DNA from: Saksenaea vasiformis B4078
Taxonomy: Eukaryota; Mucoromycota; Mucoromycetes; Mucorales; Saksenaeaceae
Direction of reading: 5' to 3'
DNA: 64,000 nt
Assembly: GCA_000697055.1 (NCBI GenBank)
Contig: JNDT01002383.1
Span: forward strand, 124,001-188,000
The translations under genes and the position numbers were made by a program. Position 1 is the stretch's first letter. Every line of letters starts with the position of its first letter. Below the pieces are notes generated by a model. It saw nothing but the letters and a program-made list of their open reading frames with translations. It was not told where the DNA came from and ran no database searches. Positions 1 to 13,010 of this stretch are shown here, piece by piece.

Positions 1-1627
1 TTTACGTGATGTGTACCCCAGGCGGAACTAATTCGCGGTTGTTTCGGATCATCTCAGGCGCCGATTTCGAGGAATACTTGGCACCCAAATACTGGTCAAT
101 TGCAAATGGAAGACGATTATGACATTGTAGAAAACGACAATGTTGCCCACACGTCATAAAAAGATCTGAGGAAACTGATCATAGCTTTTAAATCAGCTAA
201 CAACTGATTCTAGGCTTCAGAGGAAAATATCTAGCGTACTTGATGTAGAGATGTGCAATTAGACAAAAAGAAGATATTGCTTCTAAAGTAAACCCGCATG
301 GCAATGAGTTTCCCGTCATTACGTACATAACTGCTGTGGCAGTAATGCTTCGATGTGCGCGAAAGAAGCCGAAGGTTTTCTCGGAAGACGTTAATAAAAC
401 AATCAAAACAGCTACAGTGTAACTCCAAGAATTCGTTAGTGCATTACTAGGCTTCTTCTAGGAACTCCTAGTCTTGCAACTCGGGAGGCTGGTACCTCGT
501 CTACCATACTTTGGATAAGCACTCAGCCCTTTAGAATTTTGGGAAGTTGGCGTGAAAACTTGCTCAATAATCAGTATGAACCGATGACATCGTTTACCTA
601 TCACCTTACAAAAGGGACTCGGTCCTTGCTGACTCTACCTTGGTCCGACGGATATCTCCATCAATAGTGTAATACTATACAGAGGATGCCGATGCAAGCC
701 ATTGCCTTTATATCTGTGTTTGACCGAAGCATGAGATGTTGGTCCGTTAAGTGCTCGCCAACGGATAGTATACCCGTATTTCCAGAATTAGAACTTTTTT
801 TACAGTCATACAATATGTTGACAGGTTCTTCGGGGACATATTCCACGCGCCACTGATTTGGCCAATCTAAAACCAGACAAAACAGAGGATTTTCCTGTCG
901 ATACATCACCACGTAGACGAGAAAGAACAAGAGGAAGATCTGCCAATTGATTAACTCCGCAACGATCTGGGAATCCCTATGCACCAAGCCTCCAGCCACT
1001 GAAGGAGTCTGTGCGAAATAGCAACTCATCGGAGTATCCTTCTCTTCCTATTAGACGAAGGAAAAATTGCTTTCTCCCTCTCCGGCTAATAAAACTTGCA
1101 GGAGGATGATCCCTGTTGTGGTCATGTATACTGTTACACACACTGTCTACGTTACTGACACTGATCCATAGGGAAATGTAACCTTTGAAAAGAACATCAT
1201 GTTCTATAGGATACATCCCGTACAATGAGGAAATGGTGCATAATACTACGTCTGAAGATGAGATATTCATGGATGTGATATTATTTTGCATGTTCCCCGA
1301 TCATTTCCGGTCAGAATATTGACAGGCACATAGCAAGAAGGACTTAGAAGTATGCAAAACAGAATAAGGTGCTTTCTGTAGCGACAGATGTAGGATACGT
1401 GTCACGCCTAATAGTCGGACTTGATACTTCTCTCCTGTAAAAATGCCTGTACGAAATGATCCTTCCAATTAAATAAGGCCTGTCCCGCCAAAAAGAAGAA
1501 AGAGAAGCGGTTCTGAGTTTTGTTTTCTGAAGCATGAGCAAATCCACGTTCTGCAATACCTATCATTGGCCTGCGGTTGTACAGCAGTCATTACTGAGCG
1601 GCAGCTTAAACCATCCCGTGCAGCAAC
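1..1627. other. Unassigned 5' region
   Basis: No gene can be supported here. Two overlapping minus-strand open stretches (661-1029 and 977-1291, different frames) read as a possible membrane-anchored fragment with a hydrophobic run (LINWQIFLLFFLVYVVMY). They share no recognisable family motif and have no good start codon, so they could be chance or a decayed gene. The remainder is AT-rich and broken by stops in all frames. Confidence 0.3.
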
Positions 1628-1634
1628 TATAAAA
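1628..1634 (+). promoter_or_regulatory. TATA box of the CAP-protein gene
   Basis: TATAAAA lies 94 bases upstream of the start codon at 1728. The interval is pyrimidine- and A-rich and ends in a long T-run (about 1702-1721) just before the ATG. Position and sequence fit a core promoter, but transcription start is not shown directly. Confidence 0.6.
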
Positions 1635-1727
1635 GCAAAACAATAACAGAACAATCAACTATCCTCATCCAATAACAAAAGAAAGACTTCCCCTTCCCTT
1701 CTTTTTTTTTTTTTTTTTTTACCTGTC

Positions 1728-2721
1728 ATGGTCTCCTTTACTTTCCTTGCTGCCCCTGCTCTCGCGGTCTTGGCGATCGCCACTCAGGTCATCGAAGCGT
1801 CTCCCTACGAATACTACTACTATTACTATGACAAGAACGGCAATGTCCGGACTCAACGTATCGAAGGTCATCAAGGTCAACAGCAAAATGGTCAATACTA
1901 CCGCTATCCCGATTACTATTACCAGAATGATAACCGTAACCAGGTTCAATCCCACCGCAACCAAGGCTACAAAGGCCAAAACAATGGTTACGACTACTAT
2001 TACAGCTATCCCGGCTACTATCAGAACGGTAACCGCAAAAGCAAAGGTAGCAACCATCGCAAAGGCAATGGTAATAAGCGCAAGGGCAACAACAACAACA
2101 ACAACAATCGCAAAGGAAACAACAATCGCAAGGGCCATAACAATCGCAACGGTAACAAGACGAAGCAGCCAAACTACTACAACCCTTATACTCCTCAAAA
2201 TCCTAACAATGCTCATAACAACAATGACGGAAAGCGCGTCAACAGCAGACCTGCTAATGACAAGCAAGAAATTCTTCGTCTCCATAACGAAGCGCGTGCC
2301 AGACACGGAGCCGCTCCATTGAAGTGGAACACCGACTTGGAAAGACATGCCCAGAACTGGTCGAGCCGCTGTGTCTTCAAGCATAGCATGAAGGTAAACT
2401 TATGACAGCTCGCGTTCCCCTACATCTTCTTAACCGTTTTACTTGTTACAGCCTGGCCATGGTGAGAACCTTGCTTACGGTTACGATAACTGGCAGCAGT
2501 CGTTCGGCGCTTGGTATGATGAGAAGGATCAGTATGATTACAGCCACCCCATTTACAGTTCCCCCACTGCCCACTTCACGCAGCTTGTCTGGAAGGACAC
2601 AAAGGAAGTTGGCTGTGCTATGGTGGAATGCCCTAATTACCTTGGTAAATTCTATACCTGCGAATACTATCCCCAGGGTAACATGCAGGGTGAATTCGCA
2701 CAAAATGTCTTGCCTCAATAA
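1728..2721 (+). CDS. Secreted CAP/PR-1 (SCP-TAPS) domain protein
   Basis: Two exons, 1728-2393 and 2452-2721, give 311 residues; the 58-nt intron is GTAAAC...TTACAG at phase 0. Residues 1-25 are a hydrophobic signal peptide. Residues about 26-170 are a low-complexity linker rich in Tyr, Asn, Gly and Lys with NNNNNNNRKGNN-type repeats. The CAP domain follows (about 183-311): LHNEARARHGAAPLKW, the NW...CVFKHSM strand, GENLAYG, HFTQLVWKDTKEVGC and the terminal CEYYPQGN...NV block. The cavity residues expected of the family (His in KHSM, Glu in GEN, His in HFTQ) are present. CAP proteins are secreted and several bind sterols or act at the host or wall interface. The Tyr/Asn-rich linker is typical of wall-associated fungal CAP proteins. 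Substrate and role here are not shown. The start is the first ATG after the TATA box and directly opens the signal peptide. Confidence 0.93.
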
Positions 2722-3629
2722 AAAAAAACAGTTGCCTTTGGACTGTTCATCTAACTGTTCCACAAAAAAAAAGAGCAAGTGGCCAGTGCTTTTCGATTTC
2801 AATGGACGAGCAGCAATAGACTAATGCGAACCTTAAACTCTATCCTAAAATAGCAAAAAGGAGACTAGCTCTGCTAGGATGCTTTCTTGATTCGCAGAGG
2901 AAATAGGGTTCTTTCAAAAAATACGCGTGATGTCCATGTAAGGTGACAAATGCGCATCGTAGATACCTCCATCCCTTCGTCTCGAACTCATATACTTCGA
3001 CAAATCCGGTTGCCCAGTCAATGCAGAGTTTATCCGAACAACATAAGCTCATAAGTATGGTCGATAGTCTTTGGATACATCCCTCTATAGCTCCGAAGGG
3101 TAAATTTGCGGAAGCGGGGAGGTATGTCGCGCTTGTGACCGGTGTGTCGCGGTAAAACAGAACAAAAGAAAAGCCCGGATATATTTGTGGAACACTTAAA
3201 AGGGCCGGTCCAGGCAGACGAACTTATTTGACTGCAGTCAATGAAGCATGCCAGAGGATAACTGTGCTGCCCTTTAAATATGGTTGAGTGGGAAAGTCGT
3301 ACGACAGCTGAGAACACTGCTACTATTTTGTCACATGAAGACTCGTCTCTAACACGACAAGTCTTATTTAGATTATGATCCAAAATTTCACGTTGATGCA
3401 AAAAGACGCTTGCTTCGAAGTCCATCTCCGTTTAATGTCTTTTCGCAAACGACCCGTTAAGCAGCAGCGAAAATCAACAGAATAAAGAAGATTTAAGCTT
3501 TATTGTACTCATGTCCTACGTTATCCAAGCCAATGATGTGACAGTTACTATTCATAGATCGTGTTTTACTTTAGAAAAAAGAAGAAGCAGGAGGCATAAC
3601 GTTTCTACTGTATATACTGACTGTAGTAT
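2722..3629. other. Intergenic, CAP gene to TOR 3' end
   Basis: The two flanking genes converge here. Minus-strand open stretches at 2840-3052 and 3030-3425 lack family motifs, splice logic or good starts, and I do not call them genes. An A-run follows the CAP stop codon. Nothing else is recognisable. Confidence 0.4.
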
Positions 3630-6600
3630 CTACCAAAATGCGCACCTATTAAAGTTTCCATGCGTTAGTTCACCCTTGTTCTTTATACATATGCATGAGA
3701 CATTTACCATCCAATATAGCATTGACATAGATTTTCGAGAGAAGTTGCTTGTTGGATCAGTTTTTCTACTTGAGTAGGTACATCGAGTGTGACGCGTGGA
3801 TTAAAGTCACGACCTGTCAGTTTGTTCGACACGCGGTTTACAACCGCCACCGCACGTGAATTGAGCACTTCAGGTCCTTGCGCGTTTTCTAAAAACAATA
3901 AAGTACCATGAGCAAAAAGCAAGAACACATGCGACGATTTTTTTTCCTTTACCGTTTGCCACGGCTTCGACTTCCACGCGGTTGACCCGTCGGCTTACAG
4001 AAAAGTTGCGATGACCTTCTTCGGGTAAATCTTCGTTCATTATCCTTTCAATACCACGGACACGCTCCTCTGTATACACAACGGTTAAACTTCTCGCAGT
4101 CTCTTCAAAGCACACATTTTTTTTACCTCTGTTTTGACCAGGGCTTGGATGTGGATTGTTGAGCAGACGCCAGTTGATCAATGGATCATAAACGAAGGCC
4201 TCTAGCACAGCCATCAAACTTTCTTTGTTGTCACGTAGTACACGCATGACATGTTCGCAGGTTGTCCGGAAGTTGCCTTCGATACCACTGACCTCCATTG
4301 CTTTGACAAGCATACGGGTCAGACGGAACGGAATCTTTTCGGGGAACTTTTCGCGATGCATTGCCACCTAAGAAAGAAATAGATCAAGGTTATGGCGCTG
4401 TCCATTCATTCCATCCTCTGCATTAACTTTACCTCGAAACAATCACCAAAATCAATGTGAATTACTTTTCCGGTAACGCGATGCAGCATCAAATTGGAGG
4501 GATGTCTATCGCCAAGACCGAGAATATAGCCCACCATGGACATCACTGCAAGGGATCTGGTATAGTTTGTTCGCCGGTCAAGCCATGCTTCCGAGTTCCG
4601 ACTCTTCAGCCAAAGCACGCGGTACAGATCCTGTCCAGTGGTCTTTCCAAAAGCAAACTGGAACACTTCGACCTTCTGCATTACTGTCAGATTATCGTAA
4701 TCAGGCGCCATCTACAACCAGAAAAAGGAAAGAACATCGATTCATAACAGCCAGACATGGTATGTCAGTTACCTGAAGCATCAAACGATGTTCGAGGTTC
4801 AGCATGATCTTGCAACTGTCTCGATAATCGCGAATCAGCGTATGGAGTGTATCGGTGTCTGGGACCCAGCCAATGAGACCGGAATTTGGTGACAATGGAA
4901 TAGCAGGGTATCGCTCGATGCTAAGATGACGCTTAAAGGTCTCTGCATCATTCTTGAGTAAGGTGTTCACAAGGCCAAACAATTGCATAACACGCTCGTC
5001 CTGTCGAAGATCTTCGTGTCCTTTGAGGAGGTACATGTAGTCTTTACCGTCGCTGCCGACAATCGTCAACTTTCTCGGCCGCTGTTTGGATGCGATCACA
5101 GACAGGCTAGGATTAAATCGGGAAATTCTAACAATAGGTTCGCCACTGCGGTAATAGCCTGGTATACACAATTCAAGGTTTCGTGCGTCCAGCAAGCGTG
5201 GCGAAATGTACTGGAGCTCGAGGCTGGTTAGCTGTGGCAACTGGCGTGTAATACGTCGGAACACTTGGCCGTAGAGTTCCCAAGCCTGATTCAAGTTGTT
5301 AAGATCCCTATTCTCCTGGTACCGGCGACACCATTCTTGTGCTTCTTGCAGATCACGTCCAAACGCCTGTACAAACGACTCTTCTCTCATCGTTTCGGGT
5401 CCGCGATCCAACATTTGGTGCAATGGTTCAAGAATAGCAAACATGCCATCCACGTTACGGTCACCAAAGAACATGCGTGAGGCTTCTTCCAAACCCTCGT
5501 GCCACATCTCGTGCCACAGGATGGCTACGCGAATCAGTTCTTGACTAACCATTAATGCCTATTTTTTTTTTTTTGCAAAGTTGAGCATGAATAAACAAAG
5601 ATAGCTAAAAATGATTTTTTTTTTTTACCTGATCCACCAAAGTTGCACTGTGAATGCGCATTTGGTCCATGATAGCAAAGGTTGCTTTCCTTCGGGGCAG
5701 ACTCTGAGACTTTGACGCGACTGTAAGTGAGTAAACCAATGCTTGGGGATGCTCTCTTCCGATATCAGCCAATAGCTGGTGGATCAGCATGCGGACGCTG
5801 GCATTCGGGGCGTGGATACGGGCAATCAATTGCGGAATCACTTGCAGCCACACATCAATGCTGATTGTACCAAATCCGTCACTGATGGCGGCGCTCACTT
5901 CAGCATGGTAGGCGTATTTGAACCATAAGGTCAGCAAACGTAGGGTGTCCTGCAACGAGTTTTCTTTGGAAAGCGCAATCGATCGGAAAAAGCCCTGCAC
6001 AGCAGGGACGATGTAATGACCAAACATGTCGGGTGGTAACTGATCTTGATGGATTCTTTCATGGTAATCAATGATGTCAAAGTTGGCCAACGCCCAGGCG
6101 TGCCAGGCCTTGTACCAGTTCTGATCAAACCGTGTAGCCAACAAAAACGAGCGAAGAATGTCTGGAATCGTTTTGCCTGTCAATTCTTCCGACAGACCGC
6201 GAAGCCATTCACCCTGGCGCAAGTAACATCGGCTCAGCAAACGTGTGTACTCTGCCACATCGTCTGCAATGCGTGCAGGATCAATTGGCATACTGACAGC
6301 CATCTCATCGGGATTCAGACCGAGATCCTGCATTTTCTGTGCCGTGAAGTCGCGCAAGATACTCAACGCTCTCGATCGGACCTCGTATGCTTTCATGCCG
6401 CCTGCTTGTGATGCAGAATCCCACATATGTTTCAAATGGGCATACACGATCTTTGGATGAGGGTTTCCTGCTACACCGTCGACTTCCATCAAGCTGCGAA
6501 GAGTGGACTCGGACAAAGAGAAACGGCCACTCTTTCGACAGAGATTAGCAAATTTGATCCACATCTCCATATCGTCCTGTGGAGAAATAACCATAGCACG

Positions 6601-9600
6601 CACACGCAAGATACGTTGCCACACTTCCACGTTGCGCTCACATCCTTCCAAACGCTTCATCCATGTTCGACGAATAGCACTCTGCCGCTCAACATCGTTC
6701 GCAGACTGTTTGTAAATGATCATCTCCTCCAGTTCAGCCAACATCTGTACACGCACAACAGTCATGTAGGCACGGTTGTAACTCTCTCCCAACAAGGCAG
6801 TCAGTTCGGTGTTCAACAAATCACGCGTCTTGCTGATAAACTTCTCTGCCTCTGTATAACGGTTTCGATGCATAGCCAAAAGAGCACGGAAGAAGGTTCG
6901 GTCGGGACTCTCTGGCTTCAACAAAGCAATATACTCTTCCATCTGTTCCCATTGACCCAAACCCCATGCTGCCGCTGCTGCATACTGAGCCATGTCCTTG
7001 CGTGACTTCGGTGATGCATGAATCCACTTATCCTGCGCAAGCGCTGAAAGCTGCTCCCATTCTCCAAGCGCGTGCAAACATCGCATGCGACCGAGGGTGA
7101 TCTCCATTGAATTGGGATGCTCTTTTTGCTGCTCTTCGTAGGCATCCAAAGCGTCTTGGTATCGGTGAAGCTTCTCGTACCATGAGACCCTACGCTCCAA
7201 CTTCAACGAGTCCTGTGCAAACGTCAAGATACCAACAGCTGCGTCGGGTTGTTGCAACAGGTTATTGATGGACATGAGCATTTCAACTGTTTCGAACGAC
7301 TGCTCCAGATGGAATTCCACTTCCTTGTAATGCAACGCCTTGGCATAAGCGTGACAGTTGAGAGCATACCTCGCCAAATTGCGGATGTTGATTGGAAGCA
7401 CTTTACTGTCGTGTTCCATAAATTCGGCCAAGTGAAGAAGAATTTGGATGATTTCGGGAGGGATATTAGGAGCGTTAAGAGCAACCTTGAGTGATCGGAC
7501 AAGCTCATCTTGATACTGATCGTACAATTCGTTCCAGCAAGAGACAAAGGCAGCATTGAACAACTCGCCAGCGAGAGGGGAATAACGACTAGCCAATGTA
7601 ACACACGCTCGAAGCGCATGCGAAGGAGATTGTTTAAGAAGCTCAAGACTCAGTCTACGAATCCATTCCATCCAATCCTCCTTTGTCGAACGATGAGAAG
7701 CTTCCCATGCTTTTTTCAACAGTTGCTGATTCACCGGTTGTTTCTTCGTTGCGCTTAAATCGGCCGATGGTGCCTCGTCCCCTTTTGCATCCCTACACCC
7801 TTGTTAACCACCCTTTTCTTTTTTTGCCCTAACACAGAGACATACCTGTCATCCAAAGCTCTTCCTAATTCTTGAGGAAGATTTTCTCCTTTGAGTAATT
7901 TTCCGACGAGAAGTTCATAGTTGGTGTGGCTGATACGATGGCGCGTAAGGACCTGTCATTTCAGTTAGCATTCAGGAGATGTCACAAAAAGAAATGAGAA
8001 ATAAAGACCTTGTTCATGACAGGAATAAATTTCGCATAATCGGTTCCCAGTTGGAATATCAAGGCGCACAAAAGATCCATGGCTGCATTTCTAGCTTCCA
8101 CAGGTAAAACGGGTAGGACACGAGCAAGAGGATGGATAATTCGCGAAGCATAATCAAACATGTTCACTTTTTTGCACAGTGCTGTGATGGTAGTGATTGC
8201 TTGGCGGCGGACGGAAACAGGGGCATCTGGTTTTTCAAAGAACTTGACAACAGCAGGGATAACAAGATGCATGTATTCTTCAATATTGGCTCCAAACACG
8301 ACAAAAGCGTGAAGTACTTTGATGGTTGGCTGACGACGCTCCGACACATCATTATCAAAAATCTGAAGCATGTGGGGCAACAATCGTGGTAAATAGACCT
8401 TCAGTTCTCCATCTAGAGCTTTAGCAATGTTTTCAATCAGAGCGATGATTGTGATTTGGATGGAGGACAAAGAGGTCCAGTGATCGTCGATCAAATCGAA
8501 AATATCCTTCAGATAGTTGCGGATGTGTTGTTTCACGATCGACACCAAGTCACTAAGCTTGTGGAAATAAAACTCCAAGACACCTGTTGTACATGGTCGC
8601 ATGAGGGAAAGGAATCCTGGTATGACAAGAGGCAAGAATTGAACCACCTTCAGTCCTAATGTCTTGAAAATGATCATGATAGCTTCAATGACATAGTAAT
8701 GGTGCTGACTCAAAGAAGGATCCCTGAGAATCTTCATCAAAGAATGCATGACCACCTGAGGATAATAATCTTCGGAGGATGGACCGATACCCATCATTAA
8801 CAGCGTGACATCGTTGCTTGCCATCTTCGGATCCGCCAACGCTTCGCTTGGATTACCGATTGCGTTCATCTATGAAAAAAAAAATAAGAAAGACGTTCAA
8901 CTTCTATCCTGCACACACGAAGAAAAGCCTACCTTGTGTCTATACGGATCAAGCGCACCCAAAATACCCATCAGCTTCACTGTCTCACGTCGGATCGTCA
9001 CATCCTGCTCTGTCTTCAAAATGCTGATTAAAATATTGAAGAGCGCCGGGTACTTGGTGTAGGGCTCGATGACAAATCCGGTGTTACTCGCTAACTGTCC
9101 TAACGTTTTCAATGCAGCATCGCGTTTGGCGCTGGAGCTTTGATCCTGCAGCGTCTCCATAATTAACGGCATAAGCTCATCAAGATGTGGAATCATGTCT
9201 TCACCACTGACGGTTGCCAACTCTCCTAAAGCACCAAGAACAGCTGAAACAACGCCTGGTGAAGGATCGCGCGCTTTGGGTAAAAGCACCTTGAGCACAG
9301 GTTCGATGTACGGTTTCGTCAAACGTTGTGCTGAACCCACTAATAAAGAGACCAGTCGAGCTGAGTCTTCTTTCTGACGAGGAACCACCGAATATTCCAG
9401 CTCCGTAAGAAGTTGAATTAACGTTTTTCGGAGTGAGGGCATCACATAGGCCGGATTGTACGTTGTCAAACGACCAATGATCGTGATAGCAATTTTACGA
9501 ATGGCGAACACCTCATCGTTGAGCGCAATAAATAAGGATCTGACGTTGTCGGCCTGAGCAAGATGTCGATCAAATCTCACATCCAACGAAGAAAGGACAG

Positions 9601-11659
9601 TCTTTCGAATAACAGGATCAGGATCCGCAATGCCGACAGTCAGCAGTTTCTCCAACACCTCGCCAACAACTTTAATGGTGTGTGCACTTGTCTGATTACA
9701 AATAGGATCACGAACAAAGAGCTGACAACATGTCACTGCTGCTGCTTTTCGAATTTCGGGTAAATCGTCGTCGAGATAATTTACAATACAGTTGCGGACA
9801 AACTCATTGAGGACGTGGTTGGAAAAATCGAACGATCCGAGGGTTTCGAGTGCAAGGACGATAATGGCGCTGTCTTTTGCATCGGAGACACCACCTTCAC
9901 GGAAAGGGCGTTCGACTGTCTGGATAACGTGGCGGTTTGCTGGTGCTCCTGGCTGTTTATAGGGTTGCCCGCTCAGTGTCATGGAGATGACATTCAATAA
10001 ACGATCTAAAGCGACGTTGGCGTTCCCTGCAAGAGCCCAATGGAAAAAAAAGTTGTATATTACCTTGTATAACACCAGACAGTGGTTTGATACGACTGGA
10101 GATGTTATCCAATGCGGAGACGAGCGGTTCGGATAGCTCACAGCTAAACATTAAATCGAGAAGGTCATGGACATATCTTGTCATCGCCTGACCCACGGCT
10201 GTTGCTAGTTTGCTAATACACAGGAACACGGCTGTTTCCACTTCTTTGCGTTGTCGTCTATCCCACCTGGGTCATTAGCCTCCCGTCTCTTAGATTCATC
10301 CTCTAATGAACCCACCCTTTCACTGATAACGCTTCTTTTATACATGTAAGTGTGGCATCCAGGTATGGACCCATGTTGCTCTTCACCTCAATGGCGATTT
10401 GACCAATTGTGATGAGTGCTATTCAAATTCGACTTCAGTTATTTGATGCTCGAGATTTAACGTGCATTTTTACCATCTCGTTTGTCTCTGTCTTTTCGTA
10501 GGAGATTCAGTAGATGGGTCATGGATTTAAGTAGGTATAGTTCGGCAAATGTTGGTGGATCGTAGCTTGCTAATGTGGGGATGATGGCAACAACTGTTCT
10601 TCGGATCAATGTATCGCGGGAATCTTTCAAACTGAGGGTCGTATCGCACACATCTTTGTACATGTCTGTCATGAACTACAGAGAGAGAAACGGTGTAAAG
10701 AAACCAAAAAGGAAATGTACAGCATTACCATCCCTGCATGTAGTAACAATTCTCTCATTGCCAGTAAACTTCCGTGGGTTGCTTCCGCACTGTTCATGCG
10801 CAAACCTCGGTTGGCTTCCGTCCAAATACGAGCATACCACGTCTTTCGAGTTGGCGTTTCTCGTTGTTGTACAATTTCCAAGCACTGGCTCAAGCAATCC
10901 GCGGCATTTTCTCGAATCAAATTTCTTGAATCACGCAGAGCTGACCAGATGAGATCGAGGATACGTGGTACGTAGGCATAAATTAATGTCGGAGCCTTGA
11001 CGGCGAACTCACGGAGGACAAGCACCGCACCCAGACGACTGCGATCGTTCTGTAACCATTCCAATGCCTGTTCTACCTCAGCATCCACACGATCTGCTGT
11101 AAGGGTCGATGAACTGACGGCGAGTCTGCCCAATGCACGAGCAGCTGGTATCATGACCTGAGGATCATGGTAAGGGAGCAGCTGCCACAGATAATTGTAA
11201 AAACGTAAAGCGTTGCCTTCCGGTTCGAAATCAATTAATCGTTCTAACGAAATAACATATCAGCAAACGCGGCGTGTCCAATGCTTTTTGTTTCTTCGGG
11301 GCGTATTTACCAACGGCAAGAATAGCACCGAGTTTTTCATTGTTGTCATTGCCATGAGACATTTCAAAAATTCGTTTGTTGATATTATTGGTGAAACGCA
11401 CTAGGTTTTCCTCGGATAGTTCTCGCGAGGCTAATGTTGCCTATACAGAGTTGACATGTGTTAGTTCCAAGGATGAAACATTCAAGGCTTGCCGTTTCGT
11501 GTAGTTCGTCTGCTGCTTTTTGTCTCCTGTCATCATGTCTGTTTATGTTGAATGAGTTTCAATTCTAGGGTAGTTGAGGTGGAAAACTCACTTTGACTTG
11601 AGCTCGTTGAATATTCTAGTCAGGTTTTCTTGACTATTTAACGTAGCAACGAGCGCCAT
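3630..11659 (-). CDS. TOR: Target of rapamycin (TOR) serine/threonine kinase
   Basis: Seventeen exons give 2370 residues, normal for fungal TOR: 11592-11659, 11493-11538, 11311-11440, 10729-11243, 10474-10675, 10316-10418, 10064-10266, 8933-10026, 8009-8869, 7846-7952, 5629-7792, 4773-5558, 4433-4711, 4127-4367, 3953-4069, 3708-3888 and 3630-3645. HEAT repeats fill residues 1 to about 1100, and the FAT domain about 1130-1800. The FRB domain (from 1832, [16 protein letters not shown]) keeps the rapamycin-contact Ser at about 1858 in LEEASRMFF, so FKBP12-rapamycin sensitivity is expected. The kinase domain has [15 protein letters not shown], catalytic GLGDRHPSN (Asp about 2161) and HIDFGD (Asp about 2180). 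The FATC tail ends in CYIGWCAFW. TOR nucleates TORC1/TORC2 and couples nutrients to growth. The start codon at 11659 opens the conserved N-terminal helix before the first HEAT repeats. Intron 2 is GC-AG, one intron is only 37 nt, and the last nine codons depend on a 62-nt intron. A single TOR gene in the window does not exclude a paralogue. Confidence 0.97.
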
Positions 11660-12580
11660 CTCTGTCTCGACTTAGTGAAGTACTGTTATGTTATTTGTTT
11701 GAAATGAGGAGAAGAAGGAAAAAGAGGAAGTGGAAGGGTATGTGCGCTGGTCACAACGCCTTGAACGGGAATGGCTCCTGGCAAAAAATTTCAGCGTTGG
11801 AAGAATAGCTTTATTTCCCTACTGGGTTTCTTTGCTGAGTCGTCGTTGGACGGGGTGCCACAGACGCTCTCAGCGTAAGTCACAAATGACGTACAGTCAA
11901 TCAACCCCTTGAACACTTTTCACCTTCTATCTTTCAAGGAGATGCCCGCAACCATGACACAAACTCCTTGCTAATCTTCAGAAATGATGTCGATTCCCAT
12001 GGTGTTACGGCAGTCCTACTCCGGGCTTTCCATTGTCAATTGATAACCAAGTCAACCATGCATAACAGCAATGTGCTTCGTTTTCCACCACCCACAAGTG
12101 CAGCGTTTATTCTTTTTTTTCTTTTCTTCTCTTACTTCTACACATCTTCAGTACTTCATGGCAAGGTTGTTCTATCTATATAGACTATTACAGGTTTGTC
12201 GGATGGTAGACAGTGATCGTTATCATGAAGCAAAGGGCGCTTTTCATGCTTAATAATAAAATGTGAGTTTGTTGTTTCCCATCCAAAAAGGATCAGTTTG
12301 TTTGAAAGAGAGTTGTTATCAAGCATTGGTAAGAGACGGGGTATTATTGGCATAAACAAAGAAACATGTCTGGATTATCAAAATGTGACCCGAGTGTCAG
12401 ATCTTTCTTAACTGAGGCACCTAACAAATGGCTGGATTATCTCCTATCAAGCCATAAACCATGCATGTCAGCATGCGTTGCATATATGTTTCGTGTTCGT
12501 GCGTTATGTACGCATAAGTTGTTTTCTAAAAAAAATAAAAAAATAAATAAATAATGAAAGTTACAAGAGGCTTCCCTGGC

Positions 12581-12611
<31 letters not shown>

Positions 12612-13010
12612 GTGTGCCTCTGTGTCTGTGTTGGTTCATGCATTTTGGTTTCCAAGCATCAAGCGCGTTGAACAATGTGGCTCAGTTTGGGGTGTTTGGA
12701 TTGTATGTAGGATAGAGCGGAATGAATGAACGGTGGTTTGATGTAAGAGAAGAGATCAAACCTTAATTCACCCAAAGGAATTATTTTTAGTATTTTTTTT
12801 TTTCACAGCAGCTTTGTCTCCGCAGCTTTGCACAACTTTAAAAAAAACAAAGGAGAGCCAAAAAGCTCCGTCACATGAAGACAACGACCAGTGTAACCTG
12901 GCAGGTCACCCAAACATGCATCTAAAAATACCTGACGCATTTCTTCATAAAAGAGACCAAGGTCCTGGTTTTCGCCTTCTTTTTTTTCTTTAATCCACAG
13001 TCTAAATTCA
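11660..13010. promoter_or_regulatory. Divergent promoter region between TOR and the Crz1-like gene
   Basis: This 1.35-kb stretch separates two divergently transcribed genes and must contain both promoters. It contains A/T-rich runs, T-tracts near 12110-12130 and 12785-12805, and a TG dinucleotide repeat. The last 60 bases before 13011 are pyrimidine-rich (CTTCTTTTTTTTCTTTAATCC), a common fungal leader feature. I see no coding exon. Confidence 0.5.
12580..12616 (+). repeat. (TG)n microsatellite
   Basis: An almost uninterrupted TG dinucleotide run with one GC interruption near 12607. It lies in the TOR/Crz1-like divergent intergenic region, about 395 bases upstream of the zinc-finger gene. Alternating purine-pyrimidine DNA can adopt Z-form; no function is shown. 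Confidence 0.9.

Noticed and set aside
1719..2384. A 221-codon minus-strand frame opposite the CAP gene, full of Val/Ile/Ala
   Set aside because: It is the antisense shadow of the repetitive Tyr/Asn-codon linker; the plus strand has signal peptide, intron and CAP motifs.
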